DNA of 11,436 nt, taken from contig VSOO01000001.1 in assembly GCA_009774895.1 (NCBI GenBank), positions 23,099-34,534 of the forward strand, in the 5' to 3' direction. Below, piece after piece: positions 1-8,270 of this stretch. The position numbers and the translations under genes were made by a program. Below the pieces are notes generated by a model that was given only the letters and a program-made list of their open reading frames with translations, had not been told where the DNA came from and ran no database searches. The first letter of the stretch is position 1. Each line of letters begins with the position of its first letter. Source of the DNA: Alistipes sp. (GTDB lineage: Bacteria; Bacteroidota; Bacteroidia; Bacteroidales; Rikenellaceae).

Positions 1-100
1 CGCCGGCCGGTTTCGGTCTGTTGTTATTCCCGGGGGTAAAGGGCCGCGGCGGGAATGGTTTCGGTGCTGCGATAGCTGTAAAAGTATTAAAATGGTTAAT
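1..100 (-). CDS. infC: Translation initiation factor IF3, N-terminal fragment (cut by window edge)
   Basis: Only about 33 codons are visible, reading leftwards off the window. The frame is open from an ATT codon at 100..98 to the edge and encodes a Pro/Arg/Asn-rich segment (APKPFPPRPF, then NNNRPKP), the kind of low-complexity N-terminal extension that precedes the IF3 core in many Bacteroidota. The conserved IF3 domain itself is not in the window. The call depends largely on position: infC follows thrS directly in very many bacteria. There is a purine-rich GGAGCGGAG at 121..113, about 12 bases before the ATT. ATT is the classical infC start in Escherichia coli, where IF3 rejects it and so controls its own level. 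The only in-frame ATG is at 133..131, which would add MPRAGAERRRI and lies inside a stem-loop. Either start is possible. If the frame is not infC, it is an unidentified ORF. Confidence 0.6.
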   Translation of the reverse strand, partial: MNHFNTFTAIAAPKPFPPRPFTPGNNNRPKPAG

Positions 101-126
101 TATTCGTCGTCGCTCCGCTCCGGCGC

Positions 127-150
127 GCGGCATCCGTCAGCGGATGCCGC
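127..150 (-). promoter_or_regulatory. Stem-loop between thrS and infC
   Basis: A perfect 10-base-pair inverted repeat (127-136 with 141-150) encloses a 4-base loop, starting 22 bases after the thrS stop codon. It is not followed by a T run on the minus strand, so it is a poor intrinsic terminator. It contains the only in-frame ATG of the downstream frame. It may be an RNA element controlling the downstream gene, a 3' stabiliser of the thrS message, or a weak attenuator; the sequence does not decide between these. Confidence 0.5.
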
Positions 151-172
151 CGCCCGGGCGCGGAATGTCGGA

Positions 173-2128
<1,956 letters not shown>

Positions 2129-2330
2129 AAAAAACTGTTGTCGTTATGTCCGCGACCGCCTCGCCGCCTCCGCAGCGCCGGCGCACGCCCGCATCCTCGT
2201 GCGAGGTCCGTGCCGCCGGCGCCACCGGCACCGGTCCGGCAATCGCTTCCGGTTTTCGGGGCCCTCGGCGCTTCCACAATTACGAGACGGAATACGCCTC
2301 CGGCCACTCTTTTGTCTCTTTTCAAACTCC

Positions 2331-2355
2331 GGGCACGCCCCTCTCCGGCATGCCC
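2331..2355 (-). terminator. Possible pdxA terminator hairpin in the pdxA-thrS gap
   Basis: On the minus strand, 20 bases after the pdxA stop, a 9-pair stem (2347-2355 with 2331-2339, one G-U pair) encloses a 7-base loop. Only a short TTTG follows, about 7 bases later, so termination is uncertain. The rest of the 2129-2375 gap is GC-rich and shows no convincing gene. The best -7-like match for a thrS promoter is TAATTGTG (2285..2278), with one mismatch and no -33 partner, so I do not annotate a promoter there. Confidence 0.35.
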
Positions 2356-2375
2356 CGCACCCCTGTGCGCTGCGG

Positions 2376-3467
2376 CTACTCCTCCTTCGCGGCCTGGGGC
2401 AAGTCGCGTACCGAAACATCGCGGCCCTTCTCGCGCTCGGCGTGCGGCAGGGGGTTGCTCGTCCAGCGGTCCCACGCGCGGCGATGCTGCACGATGTCGA
2501 TGGCGGCATACACGGCGCTGCGCAGCGACTGGGGATCGGCCTTGCCCTGCCCCGCGATGTCGTAGGCCGTGCCGTGGTCGGGCGAGGTGCGCACCTCCGC
2601 GAGTCCGGCCGTGAAGTTCACCCCGTCGGGCGCGAGCACCTTGAACGGAGCGAGCCCCTGGTCGTGGTACATGGCCAGCACCGCATCGTAGCGGGCATAG
2701 CCTCCGTTGGCGAAGAGCCCGTCGGCCGCAAAAGGTCCGAAAGCCAGCACGCCGCGGGCCACGGCCTCGGCCACGGCCGGGCGGATGATCTCCTCCTCCT
2801 CGCGGCCCAGCAGCCCTCCGTCGCCCGCATGGGGATTGAGCGCCAGCACGGCGATGCGCGGCTCGACGACACCGAAGTCGCGGCGCAGCGACGCGCGCAG
2901 CGTGTCGAGCGCACGGCCGATGCCCTCCCGCGTGATGTGGGCGCTCACCTCCGTGACGGGGAGATGGATCGTCACCAGACCCACGCGCAGGCGGTCGCTG
3001 CACATGATCATCATCGGCTCGCCCTCCAGCTCCGCGGCCAGGAACTCGGTGTGGCCGGTGAAGCGGAACCCGTCGCCCTGCATCGCCTCCTTGTTGATCG
3101 GGGCCGTCACCAGCGCGTCGATGCGGCGGGCCTTGAGGTCGTCGGTCGCCCGGCGCAGTGCGGCCAGCGCCGCGGCCGCCGATTGGGGCGTCGCACGGCC
3201 CGGCTCCACGGTCAGCCGTTCGCCCACGGGCACCATATTTACGCGGCCGCGCCGCGCCTCGTCCGCCGAGGCGACTTTCGCGAGCGCGGGCGCCTCCTCT
3301 CCGCAGAGCGTGGCGGCATAAAACTCCGCCGCCTCCGGCGATCCGTAAATCACCGGCGTGCAGAGCTCCGTCATGCGCGGATCGGCGAACGCCCCGAGCA
3401 CGACCTCCCAGCCGATACCGTTGGTATCGCCCTGTGTAATACCTATTCTTATCTTATCTTCAGACAT
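2376..3467 (-). CDS. pdxA: 4-hydroxythreonine-4-phosphate dehydrogenase
   Basis: NAD-dependent oxidation and decarboxylation of 4-phosphohydroxy-L-threonine in the DXP-dependent pyridoxal phosphate pathway; a cytoplasmic, metal-dependent homodimer in characterised members. The product is 363 residues. It has the PdxA opening RIGITQGDTNGIGWE (7-21), the substrate-binding GHTEF (138-142), three metal-ligand histidines at H168 (TIHLP), H213 (NPHAGDGG) and H268 (MYHDQG), and the C-terminal TSPDHGTAYDIAG (294-306). An upstream in-frame start at 3512 would add 15 residues (MSAMPGRNNDRNVKT) with no family similarity that I recognise, so I chose the ATG at 3467, which gives MSEDKIRIGITQGD. The C-terminal tail after about residue 338 is charged and probably variable. 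A good -7 promoter box lies about 90 bases upstream. thrS follows on the same strand. Confidence 0.96.
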   Translation of the reverse strand: MSEDKIRIGITQGDTNGIGWEVVLGAFADPRMTELCTPVIYGSPEAAEFYAATLCGEEAPALAKVASADEARRGRVNMVPVGERLTVEPGRATPQSAAAALAALRRATDDLKARRIDALVTAPINKEAMQGDGFRFTGHTEFLAAELEGEPMMIMCSDRLRVGLVTIHLPVTEVSAHITREGIGRALDTLRASLRRDFGVVEPRIAVLALNPHAGDGGLLGREEEEIIRPAVAEAVARGVLAFGPFAADGLFANGGYARYDAVLAMYHDQGLAPFKVLAPDGVNFTAGLAEVRTSPDHGTAYDIAGQGKADPQSLRSAVYAAIDIVQHRRAWDRWTSNPLPHAEREKGRDVSVRDLPQAAKEE

Positions 3468-3555
3468 GGTTTTAACATTTCGGTCGTTATTCCGTCCCGG
3501 CATTGCGCTCACCCGATCCGCACCCGGCCAGCCGAAAACATTCTATTTCAAGAAG

Positions 3556-3563
3556 CAAAAATA
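3556..3563 (-). promoter_or_regulatory. Bacteroidota-type -7 box for pdxA
   Basis: Read on the minus strand, 3563..3556 is TATTTTTG, a perfect match to the Bacteroidota -7 consensus TAnnTTTG. The -33 position is weak (AATG or ATGT at 20-21 bases spacing). Transcription would start near 3549, leaving a leader of about 80 bases before the pdxA ATG. Confidence 0.6.
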
Positions 3564-3774
3564 GGAAAATTCCCGCAATAAATACATTGTCATCCTATTT
3601 TTATCACGAAAAGCCGCGACTGCCGAACCTCTGTACAAAAAAATACCGCTCGTCACGCTATCCGACACTCATGTCAGCCGACGTTTTTTCGCAGTAATGA
3701 AGGACCGCGCCAACCTCGACGCACAGCACAAAACCCCGCATCGTGCCCGACCGCCTCACGGCGATGCTTAAAAA

Positions 3775-3806
3775 TTTGACATTGCGTTCGATTTGTATTA
3801 TTTTTG
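3775..3806 (+). promoter_or_regulatory. Promoter of the CD225-DUF2752 operon
   Basis: TTTG at 3775-3778, exactly 20 bases, then TATTTTTG at 3799-3806. This is a full match to the Bacteroidota housekeeping sigma pattern (TTTG, 19-21 bases, TAnnTTTG). The start point would be near 3813, giving a leader of roughly 87 bases before the ATG at 3900. Confidence 0.85.
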
Positions 3807-3899
3807 CACCCGACAAACCGAGGCAACGGCCGAAAAACGTTCAAATATTTTCGACTTCGCACCCGGTCCGATCACATTCATTTAAAACCGTTTCCGAAT

Positions 3900-4175
3900 A
3901 TGGAACCTGCCATGCGAAAACCCGACAGCGGTTTGGTCTGGGCAATCCTCACAACCGTATTGTGCTGCATGCCGTTCGGCATCGTGGCAATCGTCAAAGC
4001 CGCACAGGTAGACACTTTCTGGGCCGCAGGAAACTACGAAGAAGCAGCGAGGGCCGCCGCCAGTTCCCGCACATGGAGCTGGATCAGCGCCGGCATAGCC
4101 ATTGCCGTCTGGGTAATCTACCTGCTCGTCATCATCGGCACGATCGGACTGGCCGCCATGTTCACACCGGATTGA
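3900..4175 (+). CDS. CD225/dispanin (IFITM-like) family membrane protein
   Basis: A small membrane protein of 91 residues. The first hydrophobic segment (about 11-33) runs into the CD225 signature: a double cysteine (C22, C23) then MPFGIVAIVKAAQVD and AAGNYEEAARAAASSRTW (42-59), which resembles the intramembrane helix and conserved loop of vertebrate IFITM proteins. A second, clearly transmembrane segment follows at 60-87. Bacterial members have no settled function; in animals the family alters membrane rigidity and fusion, which should not be transferred here. The start is the ATG at 3900 (MEPAMRKPD); the ATG at 3912 (MRKPDSGL) would also keep the whole domain. Neither has a Shine-Dalgarno, as is usual in this phylum. 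The stop overlaps the likely start of the DUF2752 gene, so the two are probably co-translated. GC looks lower than in the flanking housekeeping genes. Confidence 0.88.
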   Translation: MEPAMRKPDSGLVWAILTTVLCCMPFGIVAIVKAAQVDTFWAAGNYEEAARAAASSRTWSWISAGIAIAVWVIYLLVIIGTIGLAAMFTPD

Positions 4176-4552
4176 CACGGAAAATCCTGACCGCAACAGC
4201 AGTGCTTGCGGTCCTGACAGCCTTGGCCACGGTCTACTACTTCGTTGATCCGGCCCATACGGTCTGGATGCCCAAATGTCCGTTCCGGCTACTGACCGGA
4301 CTGGATTGTCCGGCATGCGGCACCCAGCGGGCGCTATATGCCCTGCTGCACGGCGCCTGGAACGAGGCGCTGGCCTGCAATCCTTTTGCACTGATCTCGC
4401 TGCCCTATCTTGCGCTGGTCATCCTTACCACACTCCGCACGCCCGGCGAGCGCAGTGCACTGCGCTACGTACAGCACCCTCACACGGTACGCCTCTATCT
4501 GCTGCTGATCGTCGGCTGGTGGATTCTGCGCAATACGTCGCAATGGCAATAG
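4172..4552 (+). CDS. DUF2752 family membrane protein
   Basis: Function unknown. If it starts at the TTG at 4172, it has 126 residues. It contains a transmembrane helix (about 4-24), then the DUF2752 hallmark PKCPFRLLTGLDCPACGTQR (34-53, with cysteines C36, C46 and C49). A conserved ALLHG (57-61) and NPFALI (70-75) lead into a second helix (about 73-88), and a final helix lies at about 106-119. The paired cysteines suggest a metal or redox site, but this is inference. No ATG precedes the first helix; the first ATG (4268) would remove it. TTG at 4172-4174 overlaps the upstream TGA (4173-4175), a typical arrangement for translational coupling. GTG at 4202 is a weaker alternative. It forms a two-gene operon with the CD225 gene. 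Confidence 0.85.
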   Translation: MTRKILTATAVLAVLTALATVYYFVDPAHTVWMPKCPFRLLTGLDCPACGTQRALYALLHGAWNEALACNPFALISLPYLALVILTTLRTPGERSALRYVQHPHTVRLYLLLIVGWWILRNTSQWQ

Positions 4553-4554
4553 CC

Positions 4555-4584
4555 CCCGTCCGCGACACATAAACCGCGAACGGG
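4555..4584 (+). terminator. Possible terminator hairpin after DUF2752
   Basis: CCCGT-C-CGCG (4555-4564) pairs with CGCG-A-ACGGG (4575-4584): nine pairs, one mismatch and a 10-base loop. It starts 3 bases after the stop codon. There is no T run after it on the plus strand, so it may be a 3' stabiliser rather than a terminator. Confidence 0.35.
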
Positions 4585-4702
4585 AACACAGCGGACACAA
4601 AAAAGACAGCGCCTCAGACTCCCCGCCCCGACAGAAGCAAACCCGCGTGTGTTCCGCGCCCGCCTTTGCCGGACTTCGGCCGCGCCTTAACCACTCCCGC
4701 CT

Positions 4703-4731
4703 GGCAAAATGCAGGCAAGCTTGCTTTTGCC
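4703..4731. repeat. Inverted repeat inside a probable dispersed intergenic element
   Basis: GGCAAAA (4703-4709) and TTTTGCC (4725-4731) are perfect inverted copies. Between them, GCAAGCTTGC (4715-4724) is itself a perfect 10-base palindrome. Folding GCA (4711-4713) onto TGC (4722-4724) extends the stem with one bulge. The surrounding segment, about 4660 to 4830, differs in composition from everything near it and ends in the promoter of the next gene. It resembles a promoter-bearing intergenic repeat. Its copy number in the genome cannot be seen from this window. Confidence 0.5.
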
Positions 4732-4791
4732 CTCGCTTATTCGTACTTTGGCTCCGCCTTAGATACTTCGTCTCGGCATAATCAAACTTTG

Positions 4792-4823
4792 TTTGTTTCT
4801 GCACTCGACTTTTCGTATCTTTG
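4792..4823 (+). promoter_or_regulatory. Promoter of the YfhO-family gene
   Basis: TTTG at 4792-4795, a 20-base spacer, then TATCTTTG at 4816-4823: a perfect Bacteroidota promoter. The -33 TTTG is part of a small inverted repeat, CAAAC (4783-4787) and GTTTG (4791-4795). The start point would be near 4830, leaving only about 16 bases of leader before the ATG at 4846. Confidence 0.87.
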
Positions 4824-4845
4824 TCCGTCGAACAAACCGATAACG

Positions 4846-7332
4846 ATGAATTTACGGACCTTTCTCACGGCCCGGGCGCTGCCCGCCGCCGCAGCCCTGC
4901 TGCTCTTTTTCCTCGCGGCGGTCATCGCCTTCACCCCCCAGTTCCGGGGCGAGGTGCTGCCCCAGCACGACGTCCTCCAGTACGAAAGCAGCGTGCAGGA
5001 CATACGGGCGCACCGCGCGGCCACGGGCGAAGACCCCCAGTGGACGGGGTCCATGTTCGGCGGCATGCCCGCCTACCTGCTCAACGTGGCCTATCCCGCC
5101 CAGCTCGTGAAACACCTCGCCGAACCCGTCGTCGGCATCGTGGACACCCCGGCGGGCTTCCTCTTCTTCGCCTGCGTGTCGATGTGGCTCATGCTCCTGA
5201 TGATGGGCATCGACTCCCGCGTGGCGATCGCCGGCGCCCTGGCCTACGGACTCTCGACCTACTTCTTCCTCATCATCGGCGCGGGCCACATCACCAAAAT
5301 GTGGGCGCTCGTATACGCCCCCCTGATGATGGGCGGCGCGTGGATGACCCTGCGGGGCGACATGTGGTGCGGAGGCGCCGTGACGGCCCTCGCGGCATCG
5401 CTCGAAATCGGCGCCAACCACCCGCAGATCACCTACTACTTCCTGCTGGCGATGGGCGCGCTGTGGCTCAGCGAAGCCGTCGCCTCCCTCCGCAGCCGCA
5501 GCTGGCGGCCGCTCCTCAGGCGCACGGGCGTGCTGGCGATGGCCGGCGTGCTGGCCGCAGCCTCGAACTTCGCCCCCCTGTGGTACACCGCGCAGCACAC
5601 CGGCGACACCATACGCGGAGGCTCCGAGCTCGCTGCGGACGCCGAGCGCAGCGGTCTCGATCCCGACTACGCCACGGCGTGGAGCTACGGCCCCGCCGAG
5701 AGCTTCACGCTCCTCGTTCCGGACTTCATGGGCGGCAGCTCGACGCGCGGATTCGCCCCCGACGGCGAGGTGGCCGCGGCACTGGCCGACTACGGCCTGC
5801 GCGACGTCGCGACGCAGCTCCCCGCCTACTGGGGCGACCAGCCCTTCACCGCAGGTCCGACCTACCTCGGCGCCGCGGCGCTCTTTCTGGCCGTGCTGGG
5901 CTTCCTGCTCGCCGACAACCGCTGGCGGTGGTGGCTTCTGGGCATCTCGGCATTCATGCTGCTGCTGGCCTGGGGGCGCCACATCATGGGCTTCACGCAG
6001 CTGATGTTCCGGCTGCTGCCCGGCTACGACAAGTTCCGCACGGTATCCATGGCCCTCGTGGTCGTGCAGTGGACGGTGCCGCTGCTGGCCTCGCTCGCCC
6101 TCATGCGGCTGTGGCGGGGCGACGTGCCCCCGCAGCGTCTGCGGCGTGCGCTCGCATGGGCCGCAGGCATCGCGGGCGGACTCTGCCTCGTGCTGGCCGC
6201 GGGCGGCAGCCTCCTCTCCGACTTCGGCCGCGAAGCGAGCGCCGCGACGATGACCGCACAGTTCCGGCAGCTCTTCACCGAGGCCGGCATGGAGCGCTAC
6301 GCGGCCGACGGCACGGCCGACGAAATGGGGCTCGCCGCAGCCGCGGCGATGGCCTCCGAGCGGGCCTCGATGATGCGCGCCGACGCCTGGCGCTCGCTGC
6401 TCTTCGTGCTGCTCGCCGCGGGTGCCGTGTGGCTCTACGTGCGGGGGCGCATCGGCCGCGGCATGCTGACCGCCGCCGCGGGGCTGCTCATGGCCGTCGA
6501 TCTGCTGGCCGTGGACCTGCGCTTCCTGCCCCACGACTCGTTCGGCACGGCCCGCAGCCAGCGGGTCGCACTCACCGACGCCGACCGCACGATCCTGGCC
6601 GACAAGGAGCCCGGATTCCGCGTCCTCAACCTCACGGTGAGCCCCTTCAACGACGCCACAACCTCGTGGCACCACCGTTCGGTCGGCGGCTACCACGGCG
6701 CGAAGCTCGCACGCTACCAGGACCTCATCGACCGCTACCTCGCAGCCGGACACGACGGGGTGCTCGACATGCTCGACACCCGCTACCTGATCGTGCCGCG
6801 GGCCGGAGGCGGCACCGAGGCCGTGCGGCGCGAGACGGCCAACGGCGCGGCGTGGTTCGTAGCGGAGGTCGCGGGCGCCGAGACGCCCCGCGACGAAATC
6901 GAGCTGCTGGGTGCCGCCGACCTCAAGCGCACGGCCGTGGTGGCCGCCCGCGACCTCAGGCGCATCGCGCCCCGCACCTGCGGCGCACAGGGCGGCCGCA
7001 TCGCTCTGGCCGAGTACCGCCCCAACTACCAGCGCTACGAGTACACGGCGCCCGAAGAGGCGGTGGCGGTATTCTCCGAGATATGGTACGACAAGGGCTG
7101 GACCGCGACCATCGACGGCGCGCCCGCCGAGGCGTTCCGCGCCGACTACGTGCTGCGCGGCATGGTGCTCCCCGCCGGCACGCACACCGTGGAGTGGCGG
7201 TTCCGCGCGCCCGCATGGCGCACGACGGAGGGCGTGACGCTCGCCGCGTCGCTCGCGATCCTCGCGGGGTGCGCCGCCTGCCTCGTGCGGGCCCTGCTCC
7301 GCCGGCGCAAAGGCTCCGCGCCCTGCGCCTGA
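4846..7332 (+). CDS. YfhO-family polytopic membrane protein
   Basis: An 828-residue inner-membrane protein of the YfhO family (GT-C-like glycosyltransferase architecture). Firmicutes members act in glycosylation of cell-wall polymers; the role in Bacteroidota is not established. Visible features are a first helix at about 13-30, a conserved first loop with LPQHDVLQYE (38-47, acidic D42 as in GT-C enzymes) and TGSMFGGMPAY (67-77), and GAGHITKMWAL (145-155). Many further helices run to about residue 620. A soluble C-terminal part follows, with DMLDTRYLIVPR, a WYDKGW motif and VEWRF typical of the family. A last helix (about 795-812) ends in a basic tail. The frame is open further upstream to 4666, but the promoter at 4792-4823 lies between, so I chose ATG 4846, which gives MNLRTFLTARALP. 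GC content is very high. ftsX follows after 55 bases. Confidence 0.9.
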   Translation: MNLRTFLTARALPAAAALLLFFLAAVIAFTPQFRGEVLPQHDVLQYESSVQDIRAHRAATGEDPQWTGSMFGGMPAYLLNVAYPAQLVKHLAEPVVGIVDTPAGFLFFACVSMWLMLLMMGIDSRVAIAGALAYGLSTYFFLIIGAGHITKMWALVYAPLMMGGAWMTLRGDMWCGGAVTALAASLEIGANHPQITYYFLLAMGALWLSEAVASLRSRSWRPLLRRTGVLAMAGVLAAASNFAPLWYTAQHTGDTIRGGSELAADAERSGLDPDYATAWSYGPAESFTLLVPDFMGGSSTRGFAPDGEVAAALADYGLRDVATQLPAYWGDQPFTAGPTYLGAAALFLAVLGFLLADNRWRWWLLGISAFMLLLAWGRHIMGFTQLMFRLLPGYDKFRTVSMALVVVQWTVPLLASLALMRLWRGDVPPQRLRRALAWAAGIAGGLCLVLAAGGSLLSDFGREASAATMTAQFRQLFTEAGMERYAADGTADEMGLAAAAAMASERASMMRADAWRSLLFVLLAAGAVWLYVRGRIGRGMLTAAAGLLMAVDLLAVDLRFLPHDSFGTARSQRVALTDADRTILADKEPGFRVLNLTVSPFNDATTSWHHRSVGGYHGAKLARYQDLIDRYLAAGHDGVLDMLDTRYLIVPRAGGGTEAVRRETANGAAWFVAEVAGAETPRDEIELLGAADLKRTAVVAARDLRRIAPRTCGAQGGRIALAEYRPNYQRYEYTAPEEAVAVFSEIWYDKGWTATIDGAPAEAFRADYVLRGMVLPAGTHTVEWRFRAPAWRTTEGVTLAASLAILAGCAACLVRALLRRRKGSAPCA

Positions 7333-7338
7333 CACGCA

Positions 7339-7356
7339 GCGCCCCCACACGGGCGC
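7339..7356 (+). other. Short GC hairpin between the YfhO gene and ftsX
   Basis: GCGCCC (7339-7344) and GGGCGC (7351-7356) form a 6-pair stem with a 6-base loop just after the YfhO stop. There is no T run. It could partly uncouple the two genes, but no TAnnTTTG promoter follows in the 55-base gap, so read-through into ftsX is likely. Confidence 0.3.
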
Positions 7357-7387
7357 CGCACCCCGCAACGAAACTGAAGACCCGATT

Positions 7388-8269
7388 ATGAAAGACGACA
7401 AACGACTGAAACGCAAAGTACGCAACTCCTACATCGTATCGACCGTCAGCATGGCGCTCGTACTCTTCCTGCTGGGCTCGGTGGGCTACCTGCTGACCGC
7501 CGCGCTCAAGACGGCGCGCACGCTCCAGGAGAGCGTGGCCGTGAGCATCGAGCTGGACCGCGAACACGACGAGGCGGCGAAAGCCGCAATCGGCGAGCGC
7601 CTCGCGGCCGAGCCCCTCGTGGCGGAGTTCACCTACTCGCCCAAGGAGGAGAAGCTCGCCGACAACGATTTCCGCAAGATGTTCGAGAGCGAATTCGAGG
7701 AGCTGCTCGAAGAGAACCCCCTGCGCGACTCCTACGAGCTGCGCCTCGCGGCAGCCGCCGGCGAAGCCGGGGCGCTCGACGCGCTGGTCGGACGCCTTGA
7801 GGCGCTCGACGGCGTGGAACGCGTATCCTATCCGGCGATGGTGGCCGAGCGCCTCCACGCCACCGTGGCCCGCATCCGCCTGGTGCTGCTGCTCTTCGGC
7901 GGCGCGCTGCTGGTCATCTCGCTGATCCTCGTGGGCAACACGATCCGCCTGGCCATCTTCGCCAAACGCTACCTCATCAACACCATGAAGCTGGTGGGCG
8001 CCACCAAGTGGTTCATCATGCGGCCCTTCCTGGGCGACAGCATCCGCCAGGGCATCGGTGCCGGCGCCGGCGCCTCGGCGCTCTTCTGGATTGCCGTGGA
8101 AGGCCTCAACGAGACGCTGCCCGAGCTGACGAACGTGGCCGACGCCGCGCGCATCGCCGCCATCGCCGGAGCGATGGTCTGCGGCGGCGTGACGCTGTCG
8201 CTGCTCTTCACCTTCGCGGCGGTCAATAAATTCGTCAATATGAAGTCCAACAAGATCCATCTCTACTGA
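7388..8269 (+). CDS. ftsX: Cell division protein FtsX (permease-like)
   Basis: Membrane partner of the ATPase FtsE. In characterised bacteria FtsEX controls peptidoglycan hydrolases at the division site. The 293 residues show the standard topology: a basic cytoplasmic N-terminus (1-15, RLKRKVRNSY), helix 1 at about 17-39, an extracytoplasmic domain at about 41-160, helix 2 at 163-183, the conserved cytoplasmic stretch IRLAIFAKRY then NTMKLVGATKWFI (186-210), helix 3 at about 220-240 and helix 4 at about 254-278. The length is normal for the family. ftsE is not in the window, so the ATPase must be encoded elsewhere. It heads a tight gene run; the DUF3098 gene starts 1 base after its stop, suggesting translational coupling. 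Confidence 0.95.
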   Translation: MKDDKRLKRKVRNSYIVSTVSMALVLFLLGSVGYLLTAALKTARTLQESVAVSIELDREHDEAAKAAIGERLAAEPLVAEFTYSPKEEKLADNDFRKMFESEFEELLEENPLRDSYELRLAAAAGEAGALDALVGRLEALDGVERVSYPAMVAERLHATVARIRLVLLLFGGALLVISLILVGNTIRLAIFAKRYLINTMKLVGATKWFIMRPFLGDSIRQGIGAGAGASALFWIAVEGLNETLPELTNVADAARIAAIAGAMVCGGVTLSLLFTFAAVNKFVNMKSNKIHLY

Positions 8270-8270
8270 C

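Larger units (their letters stand above)
3468..3899. other. Divergent intergenic region, no gene recognised
   Basis: These 432 bases separate the divergently transcribed pdxA and CD225 genes. The segment is markedly more AT-rich than the flanking genes and carries one promoter on each strand. Short frames across it (for example 3503-3697 plus and 3674-3862 minus) have no recognisable protein features. I see no tRNA, riboswitch or CRISPR structure between about 3590 and 3770. Confidence 0.7.

Noticed and set aside
2129..2330. A T-box or other tRNA-sensing leader before thrS.
   Set aside because: No T-box sequence or antiterminator arrangement was found, and this mechanism is typical of Firmicutes.
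2138..2614. Several plus-strand frames between and over thrS and pdxA.
   Set aside because: The translations are Arg/Pro/Ala/Ser-rich with no motifs, overlap pdxA antisense, and lack a promoter.
3468..3512. A 15-residue N-terminal extension of PdxA.
   Set aside because: Family similarity begins at MSEDKIRIGITQGD. The added residues are low-information and the shorter start is a normal ATG.
4334..4804. A 156-codon minus-strand frame starting MQKQTKFDYAE.
   Set aside because: It crosses the repeat-like segment, reads antisense through DUF2752, overlaps the plus-strand promoter, and shows no domain features. It is most likely a spurious frame of the repeat.
4666..4845. A longer N-terminus for the YfhO protein.
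   Set aside because: It would place the start of translation upstream of a perfect promoter and translate the repeat-like segment. ATG 4846 gives the expected N-terminal helix.
4821..7425. Very long overlapping frames on both strands across the YfhO gene (about 856 codons each).
   Set aside because: These are Arg/Pro/Ala/His-rich shadow frames of a highly GC-rich gene. Only the frame starting at 4846 has transmembrane helices and family motifs.
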